64,000 nt of DNA from the IMG/VR virus record IMGVR_UViG_3300006329_000001, positions 98,718 through 162,717 of that record; one strand, given 5' to 3'. Positions 8,706 through 15,149 of this stretch are shown here, one piece after another. Below the pieces are notes generated by a model. The model was not told the origin of the DNA. It saw nothing but the letters and a program-made list of their open reading frames with translations, and ran no database searches. Made by a program: the position numbers and the translations under genes. The stretch comes from a virus. Every line of letters starts with the position of its first letter. Position 1 is the first letter of the stretch.

Positions 8706-8857
8706 ACTCTCCTCAACTGCCTTACATCTGTTACACCAAAGAGTGATTTACATTTGTTTTCAGCATCCTCTCGTAGGTTACTCTCACAAAGAAACTCTAC
8801 ACTAACTAAACGGTTGCTAGGGTAGAGTACTTGTGCTGTCCATGTTGTAGGTTTCAT
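8696..8857 (-). CDS. Hypothetical protein, 53 aa
   Basis: The ATG at 8857 forms an ATGA overlap with the stop of the 2OG oxygenase gene, and the 3' end overlaps the nfu start by ten bases. The product begins MKPTTWTAQVLYPSNRLVSV and has a compact alpha/beta look with two Cys. This pattern of a short basic protein with Q(V/L)LYPSN..V is one I associate with cyanophage small genes, but no function is known. Confidence 0.6.
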   Translation of the reverse strand: MKPTTWTAQVLYPSNRLVSVEFLCESNLREDAENKCKSLFGVTDVRQLRRVWN

Positions 8858-9489
8858 GCAGGTGTTACGTTAAATGTCAATGTGATTCTATTATCTGTCT
8901 GGTTACTTTCATATCCATGAGTCAGATTACTAGGATAGATTACCACATCACCTTTCTTAAACGGTACTGTTGCTTCCTGTAGATTAAAAGCAGTCATCTG
9001 TTTAAACGGTAACATCATTACAGGGAACATCTGAGACTGTACCTGACGTTTAAACTTGAGAAAACTATGTGCTTCCTGATCATAGTTAATAAAGAACGTA
9101 CCACTAAACACACAGTTAGCATGTTCATGGGGAGCATAGATAGCACCTTGATGTGCAACCTCTACATATACATCATTAATACGAAACTCAGAAGCATAGT
9201 TTAAACCTTCATTATTATGAAAGTGTACACATTCCATTAACTGCTTCTCTAGATCAGGCATATCCTTAAGGATCTGATTCGTTTTACCTACCTGTTGTAC
9301 GTTATGACATAGAACTGCTCTCTCGTTTATCTCAACGAAATCCTGATTCTTCATCCATTTCAGTACAGGATCTACAAACTCTTCTATATTAAACTTACTC
9401 ACAGGAGTCATAAAAAGACCATACGTCTCTCTATCCAAGCGAGTATGTTCACTAAAGTCCTGCTTGATGTCGTGTATGCTAGTGCTCAT
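8854..9489 (-). CDS. 2OG-Fe(II) oxygenase (2OG-FeII_Oxy_5 type)
   Basis: 211 aa with the double-stranded beta-helix signature of this phage-rich family: APHEHANCVFSGTFFINY near 127-144 (first metal His region), GDVVIYPSNLTHGYES near 182-197 (distal His) and the 2OG-binding Arg in DNRITLTFNV at the end. The family uses iron, oxygen and 2-oxoglutarate to oxidise a substrate; the substrate is unknown. It overlaps its neighbours on both sides and belongs to the nfu/NdhS-like operon. Confidence 0.85.
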   Translation of the reverse strand: MSTSIHDIKQDFSEHTRLDRETYGLFMTPVSKFNIEEFVDPVLKWMKNQDFVEINERAVLCHNVQQVGKTNQILKDMPDLEKQLMECVHFHNNEGLNYASEFRINDVYVEVAHQGAIYAPHEHANCVFSGTFFINYDQEAHSFLKFKRQVQSQMFPVMMLPFKQMTAFNLQEATVPFKKGDVVIYPSNLTHGYESNQTDNRITLTFNVTPA

Positions 9490-9625
9490 TGTGTTTCTTG
9501 GTAGTACGCTTTATTAATTTAGCATACTTAACTTCTTCTTTAGTATACCACCCTTTATGCTCTTTAGCAAGTTTGATGATTTTCTTTGCGGACTTTCTGT
9601 CCGACTTCCTCTGTGTCTCATCCAT
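9479..9625 (-). CDS. Hypothetical basic protein, 48 aa
   Basis: An ATG frame starting MDETQRKSDRKSAKKIIK, very Lys-rich, overlaps the 2OG oxygenase start by eleven bases. It is followed by no recognisable domain. It is probably the first gene of this operon, with an AT-rich region upstream. Confidence 0.6.
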   Translation of the reverse strand: MDETQRKSDRKSAKKIIKLAKEHKGWYTKEEVKYAKLIKRTTKKHNEH

Positions 9626-9787
9626 ATGAGAAATTTTTATATACGAAAAATATTTTTAATATAACATAATATAACGACCCCTCTGGGATACGTTTATAGC
9701 TTAGAAAGACGGTACTTTTTTAATTATAGACAACGAACGGACGAAATTAACTGTCATAAGTGTTAATAACTGTGTGCGTGCTATGTA
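9626..9787 (-). promoter_or_regulatory. AT-rich intergenic region with a possible promoter
   Basis: It holds no gene. On the minus strand a TATAAT lies at 9728-9723, in a TCTATAATTA context like the -10 elements of the early promoters at 11.7-17.0 kb, but without their upstream boxes. A run of A/T palindromic sequence follows at 9645-9680. Confidence 0.3.
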
Positions 9788-9994
9788 TTACATAGTGTCC
9801 TCAATATATCCCACATCATAACATAAACCCTCTGCTATGAAGTAGTCACATAACTGTTGTAATTGTCCATGCAATTCTTCATTTAAACCTGTGTCAATTA
9901 GACCCTGTGCTAACAAGATCTGTTCATCAGGTGGACAACATCCAGACTCATAAAGTTCCAGGAGAAACTGTAAAGAATAGGGAATAGATTTCAT
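9788..9994 (-). CDS. Small phage protein, 68 aa (DUF7417-like)
   Basis: The sequence LLELYESGCCPPDEQILLAQGLIDTG followed by a helical LQQLCDYFIAEG matches a family of small cyanophage proteins with a helix, an acidic turn and the LAQ.LI.TG motif. Function is unknown. It overlaps the upstream gene by four bases. Confidence 0.65.
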   Translation of the reverse strand: MKSIPYSLQFLLELYESGCCPPDEQILLAQGLIDTGLNEELHGQLQQLCDYFIAEGLCYDVGYIEDTM

Positions 9995-10164
9995 GCTAAT
10001 TGTTTACTATAACTCTCAGCATCTTTGAGTGCTAATTGATAAGATTTAAACGCTCCGTTAGGTTTACAATTTGGGTAATCATATGCCCAAAAATGTTTAC
10101 TACCCTTTGTCCACAATTTAATAGTAACTGGGGGGTTAGTTTCCAAAGTAATTGTTTTAGTCAT
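9991..10164 (-). CDS. Hypothetical protein, 57 aa
   Basis: The ATG at 10164 (MTKTITLETNPPVTIKLW) is preferred over an upstream TTG. The product has short beta strands with two Trp and a C-terminal helix. It forms an ATGA junction with the next gene. No family is recognised. Confidence 0.55.
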   Translation of the reverse strand: MTKTITLETNPPVTIKLWTKGSKHFWAYDYPNCKPNGAFKSYQLALKDAESYSKQLA

Positions 10165-10168
10165 TAGA

Positions 10169-10248
10169 GGCAATTAAGGCAAAAAAGTGTTAAGCAATTA
10201 AGGCAATATAGGCATCTAATTCTTGTTACTTAGTGGGCATATTAGGCA
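10169..10248. repeat. Cluster of GGCA-N5-GGCA repeats
   Basis: The plus strand shows GGCAATTAAGGCA at 10169-10181, AGCAATTAAGGCA at 10193-10205, AGGCAATATAGGCA directly after, and GGGCATATTAGGCA at 10235-10248. The same spaced repeat occurs singly at 16232, 23445, 24422, 27444 and 30160. Confidence 0.6.
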
Positions 10249-10393
10249 GGTCATTGTTAATAGTTTTCCACAAGTCTGTGGATAACTTGTTAGAAACTCC
10301 CTTATGATTAGGTCGGGATTGTTTCCTCTTTTCTCTCAAACTTTTCGCCTTATGTGATACATAGAGGTCGTTTCGTTTGTATGTCCTACCCAT
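10226..10393 (-). CDS. Small basic protein, 55 aa
   Basis: An ATG frame beginning MGRTYKRNDLYVSHKAKSLR, rich in Lys and Arg, lies directly under a perfect consensus sigma70 promoter. Its strong promoter implies early high expression. The coding region contains a DnaA-box-like inverted pair. A nucleic-acid-binding role would fit the charge; nothing else is shown. Confidence 0.6.
   Translation of the reverse strand: MGRTYKRNDLYVSHKAKSLREKRKQSRPNHKGVSNKLSTDLWKTINNDLPNMPTK
10264..10285. other. DnaA-box-like inverted pair 1
   Basis: TTTTCCACA at 10264-10272 and TGTGGATAA at 10277-10285. The second is the exact DnaA box TTATCCACA on the minus strand. The pair also forms a TCCACA/TGTGGA hairpin. 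Confidence 0.5.
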
Positions 10394-10401
10394 TGGTAAT
10401 T

Positions 10402-10420
10402 AGTGTTATTAATTAACACT
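10402..10420. promoter_or_regulatory. Palindrome between promoter and gene (possible operator)
   Basis: AGTGTTA and TAACACT flank TTAAT, giving seven-base perfect arms. It lies between the -10 element (10441-10436) and the ATG at 10393, so it could be a repressor site or a leader hairpin. Confidence 0.45.
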
Positions 10421-10435
10421 TAAGTAACTGCTAGT

Positions 10436-10464
10436 ATTATATAGCAAAAATGCCTATGTGTCAA
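10436..10464 (-). promoter_or_regulatory. Perfect consensus sigma70 promoter (early)
   Basis: On the minus strand TTGACA at 10464-10459 is separated by exactly 17 bases from TATAAT at 10441-10436. Both hexamers are exact consensus for the host housekeeping sigma factor, as expected of a strong early phage promoter. Confidence 0.8.
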
Positions 10465-10487
10465 ATTGTGTTGACGTGCTGATAGTG

Positions 10488-10516
10488 TTGACAATTCGGT
10501 GATGATATGAGACAAT
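10488..10516 (+). promoter_or_regulatory. Divergent sigma70-like promoter
   Basis: On the plus strand TTGACA at 10488-10493 is followed after 17 bases by GACAAT. It points away from the consensus minus-strand promoter and would make RNA antisense to the genes at 10.6-11.2 kb. No convincing plus-strand gene follows. Confidence 0.4.
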
Positions 10517-10590
10517 TTGAGACACCAACAACTCCGTACATTCCGAAAGGTATAAAACACTTAACTATGTTTTTTAAAACATTTATAAAG

Positions 10591-10620
10591 TTTTCCACAA
10601 TTTCCCGTAACTGTGGATAA
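10591..10620. other. DnaA-box-like inverted pair 2
   Basis: TTTTCCACA at 10591-10599 and TGTGGATAA at 10612-10620, in an AT-rich stretch. The arrangement matches pair 1, including the flanking AGTTTTCCACAA and TGTGGATAACT. Confidence 0.5.
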
Positions 10621-10633
10621 CTCTATACGCCCA

Positions 10634-10849
10634 CTAGGTTATTTCTACCCAATTCTCTCTGGGGAACTCTGGTAACTCTGGGTCATTTGCTGACTTTAGT
10701 TCAGTTGCTGTGATGCCCTCTAGTGCATCAAAATGGGGATAAAACAGTTCATCTAGAATTTTCTCTGACATGACTTCCTGTTCATCATCCATAAAAACCC
10801 GATAATGCTTAAAGGCATTGTAGATTAGTTCATACTCTTTTCTGTTCAT
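10634..10849 (-). CDS. Hypothetical protein, 71 aa
   Basis: An acidic helical product (MNRKEYELIYNAFKHYRVFM) with a C-terminal ELPEFPRENWVEIT tail. It has a clear ATG and sits in the small early gene block. No family is recognised. Confidence 0.6.
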   Translation of the reverse strand: MNRKEYELIYNAFKHYRVFMDDEQEVMSEKILDELFYPHFDALEGITATELKSANDPELPEFPRENWVEIT

Positions 10850-10883
10850 TGGTTTCTGTCCTATAGTGTGAATAAATGGGGGA

Positions 10884-11222
10884 TTATCTCAAATAGAGAT
10901 AACCACCTGCCCAACTAGCACGATTTAGACATAAATTCCTGGAATTCTCGTCTAGTAGGTTATAGCGTACATGTTTAGCGGGTGCTTTCCATGAAGCAGG
11001 TTTGTAAACGTCACCTGTTTTTTTATCAACAAATGCGTGTACTGATCTACTGGAATACTCGCCATTTCTCTTTTCGCATTGGTTGATTTTAAAATACTTT
11101 CTACCTGATTCGATTCTAAACTGTAAATCTTGCCCCTGTGGGTACTGGTGGTTATAGTCCTCTGTGAGTGCTGTGCATAACTGTTGAGCGTAGTTTAGAA
11201 CTGGGTTTGTTGCTGTTGTCAT
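10884..11222 (-). CDS. Conserved phage protein, 112 aa
   Basis: The segment HAFVDKKTGDVYKPASWKAP followed by a C-terminal WAGGYLYLR is a conserved pattern in small proteins of many marine phages. The rest is a helical N-terminus and a beta-rich middle. No function is known. Confidence 0.7.
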   Translation of the reverse strand: MTTATNPVLNYAQQLCTALTEDYNHQYPQGQDLQFRIESGRKYFKINQCEKRNGEYSSRSVHAFVDKKTGDVYKPASWKAPAKHVRYNLLDENSRNLCLNRASWAGGYLYLR

Positions 11223-11268
11223 GATGTTTAATAAAAAAAAATTTGCGTGCTGTGAGTGATTGTGAGAT

Positions 11269-11502
11269 TTACTGATTGATTGCTCTTGTGTTGATTACGA
11301 GGTCTCTGACTCTTTCCCTGTCTAGTGAGTCTCCGTTGCCCCAAGTGACGTGAGTTCCCTCTTCGCATAAATCCAGATAATTTAGTGTTGCTAGTGCTAA
11401 CTCTTGTCTGGTTAACCCTTGGATAGGGTAGAGGGCATCAGGATGACTAGGTAAATAGAACATTTCGCAATAGTCAAGAAAGTCTTTAAAATTAGTTGGC
11501 AT
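11269..11502 (-). CDS. Hypothetical protein, 77 aa
   Basis: Mostly helical, with LTRQELALATLNYLDLCEEGTH and a final charged helix. It follows the UUG-started 53-aa gene, overlapping it by a few bases. No family is recognised. Confidence 0.6.
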   Translation of the reverse strand: MPTNFKDFLDYCEMFYLPSHPDALYPIQGLTRQELALATLNYLDLCEEGTHVTWGNGDSLDRERVRDLVINTRAINQ

Positions 11503-11653
11503 TGTTCCATCCTCTGTAAATGTTTAAAATTGTCATTAACTCGTTGTATTCTTGAGTTGAGTATGCTCTTTTGTCCTCTGGTATGAAGTCTGACCAATCT
11601 GTGCCATCAAACTTGATTTCGAGGGTGTTTTCTGGTGAGAGTCTTGTTTGCAA
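11492..11653 (-). CDS. Hypothetical protein, 53 aa, UUG start
   Basis: The TTG at 11653 is the best start: it lies nine bases after ACGGAG, the ribosome site carried by the shared promoter leader. The product includes IKFDGTDWSDFIPEDKRAYS and ends in a short helix. Without the UUG start there is no usable ATG near the leader. No function is known. Confidence 0.6.
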   Translation of the reverse strand: MQTRLSPENTLEIKFDGTDWSDFIPEDKRAYSTQEYNELMTILNIYRGWNNAN

Positions 11654-11662
11654 TTTTTGATG

Positions 11663-11744
11663 CTCCGTAGGTGTCTATAATAGTATTATAAAGGATTTTC
11701 TGAATAAAGTATATACAGAATGTGCGGAAATTAATCCGTCACAT
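11663..11744 (-). promoter_or_regulatory. Early promoter of the shared family (copy 1)
   Basis: TATAAT lies at 11690-11685. About 22 bases upstream is CCGCACATTCTGTAT and before it TGTGACGG. Downstream is the shared leader TATTATAGACACC-TACGGAG. The TATAATA-G-TATTATA sequence is a perfect palindrome. It reaches into the 3' end of the 128-aa gene. Confidence 0.65.
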
Positions 11745-12117
11745 TGTAGTGCTTTTTGATGAGATTTCTGTATCTAACTGCATTGCTTCCTAATACTGAT
11801 TCTATCGCTACCTCGTCAAATTCGATTCTGTCGATTTCCCACTTATCATTTTCGATTGCTCTAATAAATGCGTACTCGTCAGAATGTGCATCATGATCGA
11901 AATTGTTATATGTTAATGTGCCACCATATAGATTTCTGGTTAAATCCTCTCTTGAGTGAACATAAAAAACTGTGCATATGTGTGCATCATTTACTCTGAT
12001 CTCTGAAGTGAACTCGTTACCTGTGTGAGTTGAGTTCCATACCATTACGTTATTTCTTAAGGAACAGGTGTTTCTCTTGTCGATTGCTTCGATTACTCTT
12101 GTTTGGTAAGCATCCAT
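11731..12117 (-). CDS. Hypothetical protein, 128 aa
   Basis: The ATG lies eight bases after ACGGAG in the shared leader. The product (MDAYQTRVIEAIDKRNTC...) is a mixed alpha/beta protein with many charged residues and an RYRNLIKKHYNVTD tail. No family is recognised. Confidence 0.65.
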   Translation of the reverse strand: MDAYQTRVIEAIDKRNTCSLRNNVMVWNSTHTGNEFTSEIRVNDAHICTVFYVHSREDLTRNLYGGTLTYNNFDHDAHSDEYAFIRAIENDKWEIDRIEFDEVAIESVLGSNAVRYRNLIKKHYNVTD

Positions 12118-12125
12118 TTTTCGTA

Positions 12126-12206
12126 CTCCGTAGGTGTCTATAATATAATTATAGTCTATTTTGGTGCTTATTCTATACTGAGTGTGTAGATATTATTATT
12201 GGCACA
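12126..12206 (-). promoter_or_regulatory. Early promoter of the shared family (copy 2)
   Basis: In order on the minus strand: TGTGCCAATAATAATA, CTACACACTCAGTAT, 21 bases including AAAATAGAC, TATAAT at 12153-12148, then TATTATAGACACC-TACGGAG. It drives the 128-aa gene. CTATAAT-ATA-ATTATAG is a perfect palindrome. Confidence 0.7.
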
Positions 12207-12214
12207 AGATCGGT

Positions 12215-12385
12215 TTACAAATCTGTGTTTCTCTGCTCTTCTAATAATTGAGTAATACAATTATCAATACATTCGAAAATTGTGGTTTCTGTTCCCTCGT
12301 TATCCTTAGGTAGATTTCCAAAATCTGTGAATTCTGCCATCCTTCGAATATCGTAGAGATCGCATAAAATGTCTTGTATGTTCAT
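12215..12385 (-). CDS. Hypothetical protein, 56 aa
   Basis: The ATG overlaps the stop of the upstream gene (ATGA). The product starts MNIQDILCDLYDIRRMAEF and is acidic and helical. No family is recognised. Confidence 0.6.
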   Translation of the reverse strand: MNIQDILCDLYDIRRMAEFTDFGNLPKDNEGTETTIFECIDNCITQLLEEQRNTDL

Positions 12386-12618
12386 GAAAGTTCCTCCAAA
12401 TTAAATTCCTTTTGTATGTCCTCAAATATAATACTATCCCAAGAATTCATTTCCTCAAATACACTTTGCTGTCCTGTATCTTGTCTTATGTTCTCGAAAT
12501 CAATATGACTTGACTCTGCAATTAATTCTCTCATCTGATCGGGTGTAAGGTTATTTACATAATCGTTAACAAATTTCCTTACTACCTTATCATATTCCTT
12601 AATTGATAATGTCATCAT
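12382..12618 (-). CDS. Hypothetical acidic protein, 78 aa
   Basis: Two adjacent ATGs (12618, 12615) follow GGAGGT; the second has the better spacing, while the first makes an ATGA overlap with the upstream gene. The product contains LTPDQMRELIAESSHIDF, a helical pattern common in small phage proteins. Function unknown. Confidence 0.65.
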   Translation of the reverse strand: MMTLSIKEYDKVVRKFVNDYVNNLTPDQMRELIAESSHIDFENIRQDTGQQSVFEEMNSWDSIIFEDIQKEFNLEELS

Positions 12619-12779
12619 GCCACCTCCAAATCTGATAGATAGCACTCAACTGTCATCATTTCATATTCGATAATGTCTGTCATGATAACTGCATAGTTAT
12701 TAATTGGTTCACATATAACAACGTGACCTGTTAAATCGTCATGTATTTTTGACTTAACATTAGTTCCAATTTTAATCAT
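12615..12779 (-). CDS. Hypothetical protein, 54 aa
   Basis: Starts MIKIGTNVKSKIHDDLTGHV, with an SH3-like beta pattern. Its 3' end carries the GGAGGT ribosome site of the next gene. ATGA overlaps at both ends support a coupled operon. Confidence 0.6.
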   Translation of the reverse strand: MIKIGTNVKSKIHDDLTGHVVICEPINNYAVIMTDIIEYEMMTVECYLSDLEVA

Positions 12780-12904
12780 TGTGCCATGTCCTCAAATAGT
12801 CGGTTAGTTAGTGCAATTTGCTCATCCTCTGTGAGTTCGGGAAAATCTGCTTGCACTTCCTCAAATAGATTTTCCAGGATTTCGGTGTTTACTGAATGTG
12901 ACAT
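12776..12904 (-). CDS. Hypothetical acidic protein, 42 aa
   Basis: Starts MSHSVNTEILENLFEEVQAD and is strongly acidic and helical. It is coupled to the next gene by an ATGA overlap. No function is known. Confidence 0.6.
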   Translation of the reverse strand: MSHSVNTEILENLFEEVQADFPELTEDEQIALTNRLFEDMAQ

Positions 12905-12905
12905 A

Positions 12906-13103
12906 TTAAACTCCAACCATTTTTGCTATATCTGCCATGAACTCTTCATATTTCCATTGTGCTGATTGAGTTAACATTTTTGCTCCGTACATAGGAAAAT
13001 CGCCTGTGTCCTTCGCTTCTGCTACTACCTCGTCATAACATGCTTGGAAAATACCTTCCTGTGTTACTGGGTATGCTGTGATGTCAATGTATAAGAATTG
13101 CAT
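12906..13103 (-). CDS. Hypothetical protein, 65 aa
   Basis: First gene after the promoter at 13.11-13.19 kb. The product starts MQFLYIDITAYPVTQEGIF and is followed by helices with several Met. No family is recognised. Confidence 0.6.
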   Translation of the reverse strand: MQFLYIDITAYPVTQEGIFQACYDEVVAEAKDTGDFPMYGAKMLTQSAQWKYEEFMADIAKMVGV

Positions 13104-13112
13104 TTTTAAAGT

Positions 13113-13193
13113 CTCCGTAGGTGTCTATAATACTATTATAATAAAAAATAGGACTAATTTAATACTGAGTGTGTAGATTTCTTTTCTGTCCAC
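13113..13193 (-). promoter_or_regulatory. Early promoter of the shared family (copy 3)
   Basis: TGGACAGAAAAGAAA, CTACACACTCAGTAT, 21 bases, TATAAT at 13140-13135, then TATTATAGACACC-TACGGAG. It drives the operon 12906-12215. TATAATA-C-TATTATA is a perfect palindrome on the plus strand. Confidence 0.7.
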
Positions 13194-13202
13194 CATTTGC
13201 TT

Positions 13203-13388
13203 TTAATTCTCTGAATCTATGGTAAGTAAACCATCATGTAATATCTGGAATAAATCAGATAACTCATTTACTAATTTTTCATCATCATTACCTTGCATAT
13301 ATCCCTCAATGGTATAAAGTAAGGTTTCGATTTGATAATTAGTGAAATCGTATGATGCTGTTGTTTTAGGTGTGATAGTTACTTTCAT
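13203..13388 (-). CDS. Hypothetical protein, 61 aa
   Basis: Starts MKVTITPKTTASYDFTNYQI, then an acidic helix (LVNELSDLFQILHDG). ATGA overlap with the upstream gene. No function is known. Confidence 0.6.
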   Translation of the reverse strand: MKVTITPKTTASYDFTNYQIETLLYTIEGYMQGNDDEKLVNELSDLFQILHDGLLTIDSEN

Positions 13389-13594
13389 TTTCTTATTTCG
13401 TAGTAAATGTTAGTGATCTCATAACCTGATTTATCAGTAATTAGATCGATTAGGTCATTTTCGTTGTTTGCTTCGTATTGTCCTAAATGCCGATCTCTAA
13501 GTGCAATTTCCTCATCATAAGTAAATTGTAAATCTGGGTCTCCATCCCCTATCTCATCTAAGTAAAACTCAATATCAGTTACTAAGTATTTCAT
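13385..13594 (-). CDS. Hypothetical acidic protein, 69 aa
   Basis: Very acidic (IEFYLDEIGDGDPDLQFTYD near the start), a beta-alpha-beta look. Coupled on both sides by ATGA overlaps. No function is known. Confidence 0.6.
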   Translation of the reverse strand: MKYLVTDIEFYLDEIGDGDPDLQFTYDEEIALRDRHLGQYEANNENDLIDLITDKSGYEITNIYYEIRK

Positions 13595-13806
13595 GACTCA
13601 ATTAACCTCAATTCTTTATAATTATGACACATAATCCTTTGATTATCGTTATTAATTAATACAGTACGATTTGATGCAGGTGTATATCCTTTTGCATCAA
13701 TTTGTCCTTTAATGTAGTTAATTAACACATAATAAACTCTATCATTAAATGATACTAAATCACCTACTCCAATATGGTAAGGTGTATGATATTGATTATT
13801 TGGCAT
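13591..13806 (-). CDS. Hypothetical protein, 71 aa
   Basis: The ATG at 13806 (MPNNQYHTPYHIGVGDLVSF) follows AGGTGAGG at good spacing and is preferred over an upstream start. The GVGDLVSFNDRVYYVL segment suggests a small SH3-like barrel. No function is known. Confidence 0.6.
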   Translation of the reverse strand: MPNNQYHTPYHIGVGDLVSFNDRVYYVLINYIKGQIDAKGYTPASNRTVLINNDNQRIMCHNYKELRLIES

Positions 13807-13942
13807 TGTAAACCTCACCTGATAATACTTTATCAAATACACTTCTCTGGAGATCGGTCAATTCGAAATCCATATCCCTGAGAATGTCATATAATTTGAT
13901 GAGTTCATATTGCTCATCAAATGTTATCGCAAATAGGTTCAC
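13796..13942 (-). CDS. Hypothetical protein, 48 aa, GUG start
   Basis: The GTG at 13942 overlaps the upstream stop (GTGA) and the frame ends eleven bases inside the next gene. The product includes FDEQYELIKLYDILRDM and is helical. No function is known. Confidence 0.55.
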   Translation of the reverse strand: MNLFAITFDEQYELIKLYDILRDMDFELTDLQRSVFDKVLSGEVYNAK

Positions 13943-14079
13943 TTCATCACCTCATCAACTAAGTTATCATATGTTTGGATGTCCCATCCTTTTTGCTCTG
14001 GTACATCCATTTCATAAGCAAACATAACTAAGTCCTGTAAGTACTCAAGTTGTGAATCTGTCAATTTTAAAGTTTTCAT
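13939..14079 (-). CDS. Hypothetical protein, 46 aa
   Basis: Starts MKTLKLTDSQLEYLQDLVMF, a short helical protein related in style to its neighbour. ATG start. No function is known. Confidence 0.6.
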   Translation of the reverse strand: MKTLKLTDSQLEYLQDLVMFAYEMDVPEQKGWDIQTYDNLVDEVMK

Positions 14080-14083
14080 GATC

Positions 14084-14254
14084 TTATACTGTTATAAATG
14101 GTTGATTAAGTTGGATAGGGTCGGTTTCATTCGCTAGAAATATATTACTAGCAACGTGGTAACCCTTATAGGATTTGTTGTAAACTATTACATCCTGTAA
14201 TAGTTGGTCATCAGTTAAATTACTGAGTTCGGTTAATAGGTCGAGATACTTCAT
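14084..14254 (-). CDS. Hypothetical protein, 56 aa
   Basis: Starts MKYLDLLTELSNLTDDQLLQ; the second half (YNKSYKGYHVASNIFLANET) is beta-rich. It lies between coupled small genes. No function is known. Confidence 0.6.
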   Translation of the reverse strand: MKYLDLLTELSNLTDDQLLQDVIVYNKSYKGYHVASNIFLANETDPIQLNQPFITV

Positions 14255-14264
14255 TAATTACTCC

Positions 14265-14582
14265 TTATGAAAATGCTAGTTCGAAACCATTTACAAAATC
14301 CTCGGATAGATTTTTGTAACCTACGAACCACTCCCAGTTCTTCTGAAATACTCTTGCACCATAAGAAAACTCATAGCAAAGTGCATTTAGTCTGGATTTG
14401 GTGGTGTTGCTCTGCCAACCACCATCAAAGAGAATTAAAGAGTTGTTTGTAACAGTTGCAATATGGTTACCATGTAGGTAAACGTTAGCACCTTCTGAAT
14501 CATGAGTAACTTGTGTGTTACTGTTGCTGAAGTTGCTTCCGTTGCGGATTGCTCTGTTCATTGCTCTTTCGATTTGTCTCAT
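14265..14582 (-). CDS. Conserved small cyanophage protein, 105 aa
   Basis: Basic N-terminal helix (MRQIERAMNRAIRNG), then VYLHGNHIATV, SNTTKSRLNALC and a Trp-rich C-terminus. The YLHGN.IA and T.SRLNAL motifs recur in small proteins of T4-like cyanophages. An AAAGGAG ribosome site lies before the ATG, after a long structured leader. Confidence 0.65.
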   Translation of the reverse strand: MRQIERAMNRAIRNGSNFSNSNTQVTHDSEGANVYLHGNHIATVTNNSLILFDGGWQSNTTKSRLNALCYEFSYGARVFQKNWEWFVGYKNLSEDFVNGFELAFS

Positions 14583-14609
14583 GAATTCTCCTTTGAGATT
14601 GATTTGGGT

Positions 14610-14660
14610 TAAGGGTCAGGTGACGTGAGAGGCATAACCCATGACTCCGTTTGACCCTTA
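14610..14660 (-). promoter_or_regulatory. Leader hairpin (9-bp inverted repeat)
   Basis: TAAGGGTCA at 14610-14618 pairs with TGACCCTTA at 14652-14660, enclosing an ACGGAG sequence. It lies in the transcribed leader between the promoter and the 105-aa gene, whose own ribosome site is downstream. Confidence 0.45.
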
Positions 14661-14667
14661 TGAATCT

Positions 14668-14726
14668 ATTATAGTCGATCAGGTCGCTTATTCTATATAA
14701 AATGGACACTCTTTTAACTGTCCACT
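14668..14726 (-). promoter_or_regulatory. Early promoter of the shared family (copy 4)
   Basis: TATAAT at 14673-14668, preceded by AGAATAAGC and GATCGAC in a 21-base block like copy 2 (AGAATAAGC...AATAGAC), and further up by GTGGACAG as in copy 3. The downstream leader differs from copies 1-3 apart from ACGGAG. Confidence 0.6.
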
Positions 14727-14828
14727 CAATATTTACTTCGTTCGCATTGTATGGTAGGTGATATGCTATTGTAGTTTATGGTAAGGTTTATTGTAGATAA
14801 CAATACCAATAGTGTTAAACATATATTT

Positions 14829-15149
14829 CTATACATCTTCTAGAAATATAATGCTATCATTTTGTCTAGACCAATTATCAGGTATTGCATCAGGTGGTGG
14901 GATGAGTGGTTCATATAATCCTCTACCTTTTGGAATAGGTACTAATTTTAATCTATTATTAAGTGAAAATCGATCTATCAAAATATCATTTAATACATTA
15001 ATCGATTCATTCATTTGTTGATAACCTCTACCTACAAATATTTGACCACTAACTACACTTATTGTAGCAATGCCCCAAAATAGATAATAAAATCTGCTTT
15101 TAACTTGTGCTTTAATTTTAGTCTTTTTAGTTGTGTAATCCTTAACCAT
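14829..15149 (-). CDS. Predicted single-pass membrane protein, 106 aa
   Basis: A basic N-terminus (MVKDYTTKKTKIKAQVKSR) precedes one hydrophobic segment (about residues 20-40, FYYLFWGIATISVVSGQIFV), then a soluble Pro-rich tail. The positive-inside rule puts the N-terminus in the cytoplasm. Function unknown. Confidence 0.65.
   Translation of the reverse strand: MVKDYTTKKTKIKAQVKSRFYYLFWGIATISVVSGQIFVGRGYQQMNESINVLNDILIDRFSLNNRLKLVPIPKGRGLYEPLIPPPDAIPDNWSRQNDSIIFLEDV

Noticed and set aside
10508-10621. Short plus-strand frame (37 aa) after the divergent promoter
   Set aside because: The ATG overlaps the -10 element, there is no ribosome site, and the composition is not coding-like.
11412-11597. 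Minus-strand frame of 61 aa overlapping two small genes
   Set aside because: It overlaps the better supported 77-aa and UUG-started 53-aa genes, and its start has no ribosome site.
14518-14709. Minus-strand frame of 63 aa across promoter copy 4
   Set aside because: Lies over the promoter, the leader hairpin and the start of the 105-aa gene; composition is not gene-like.
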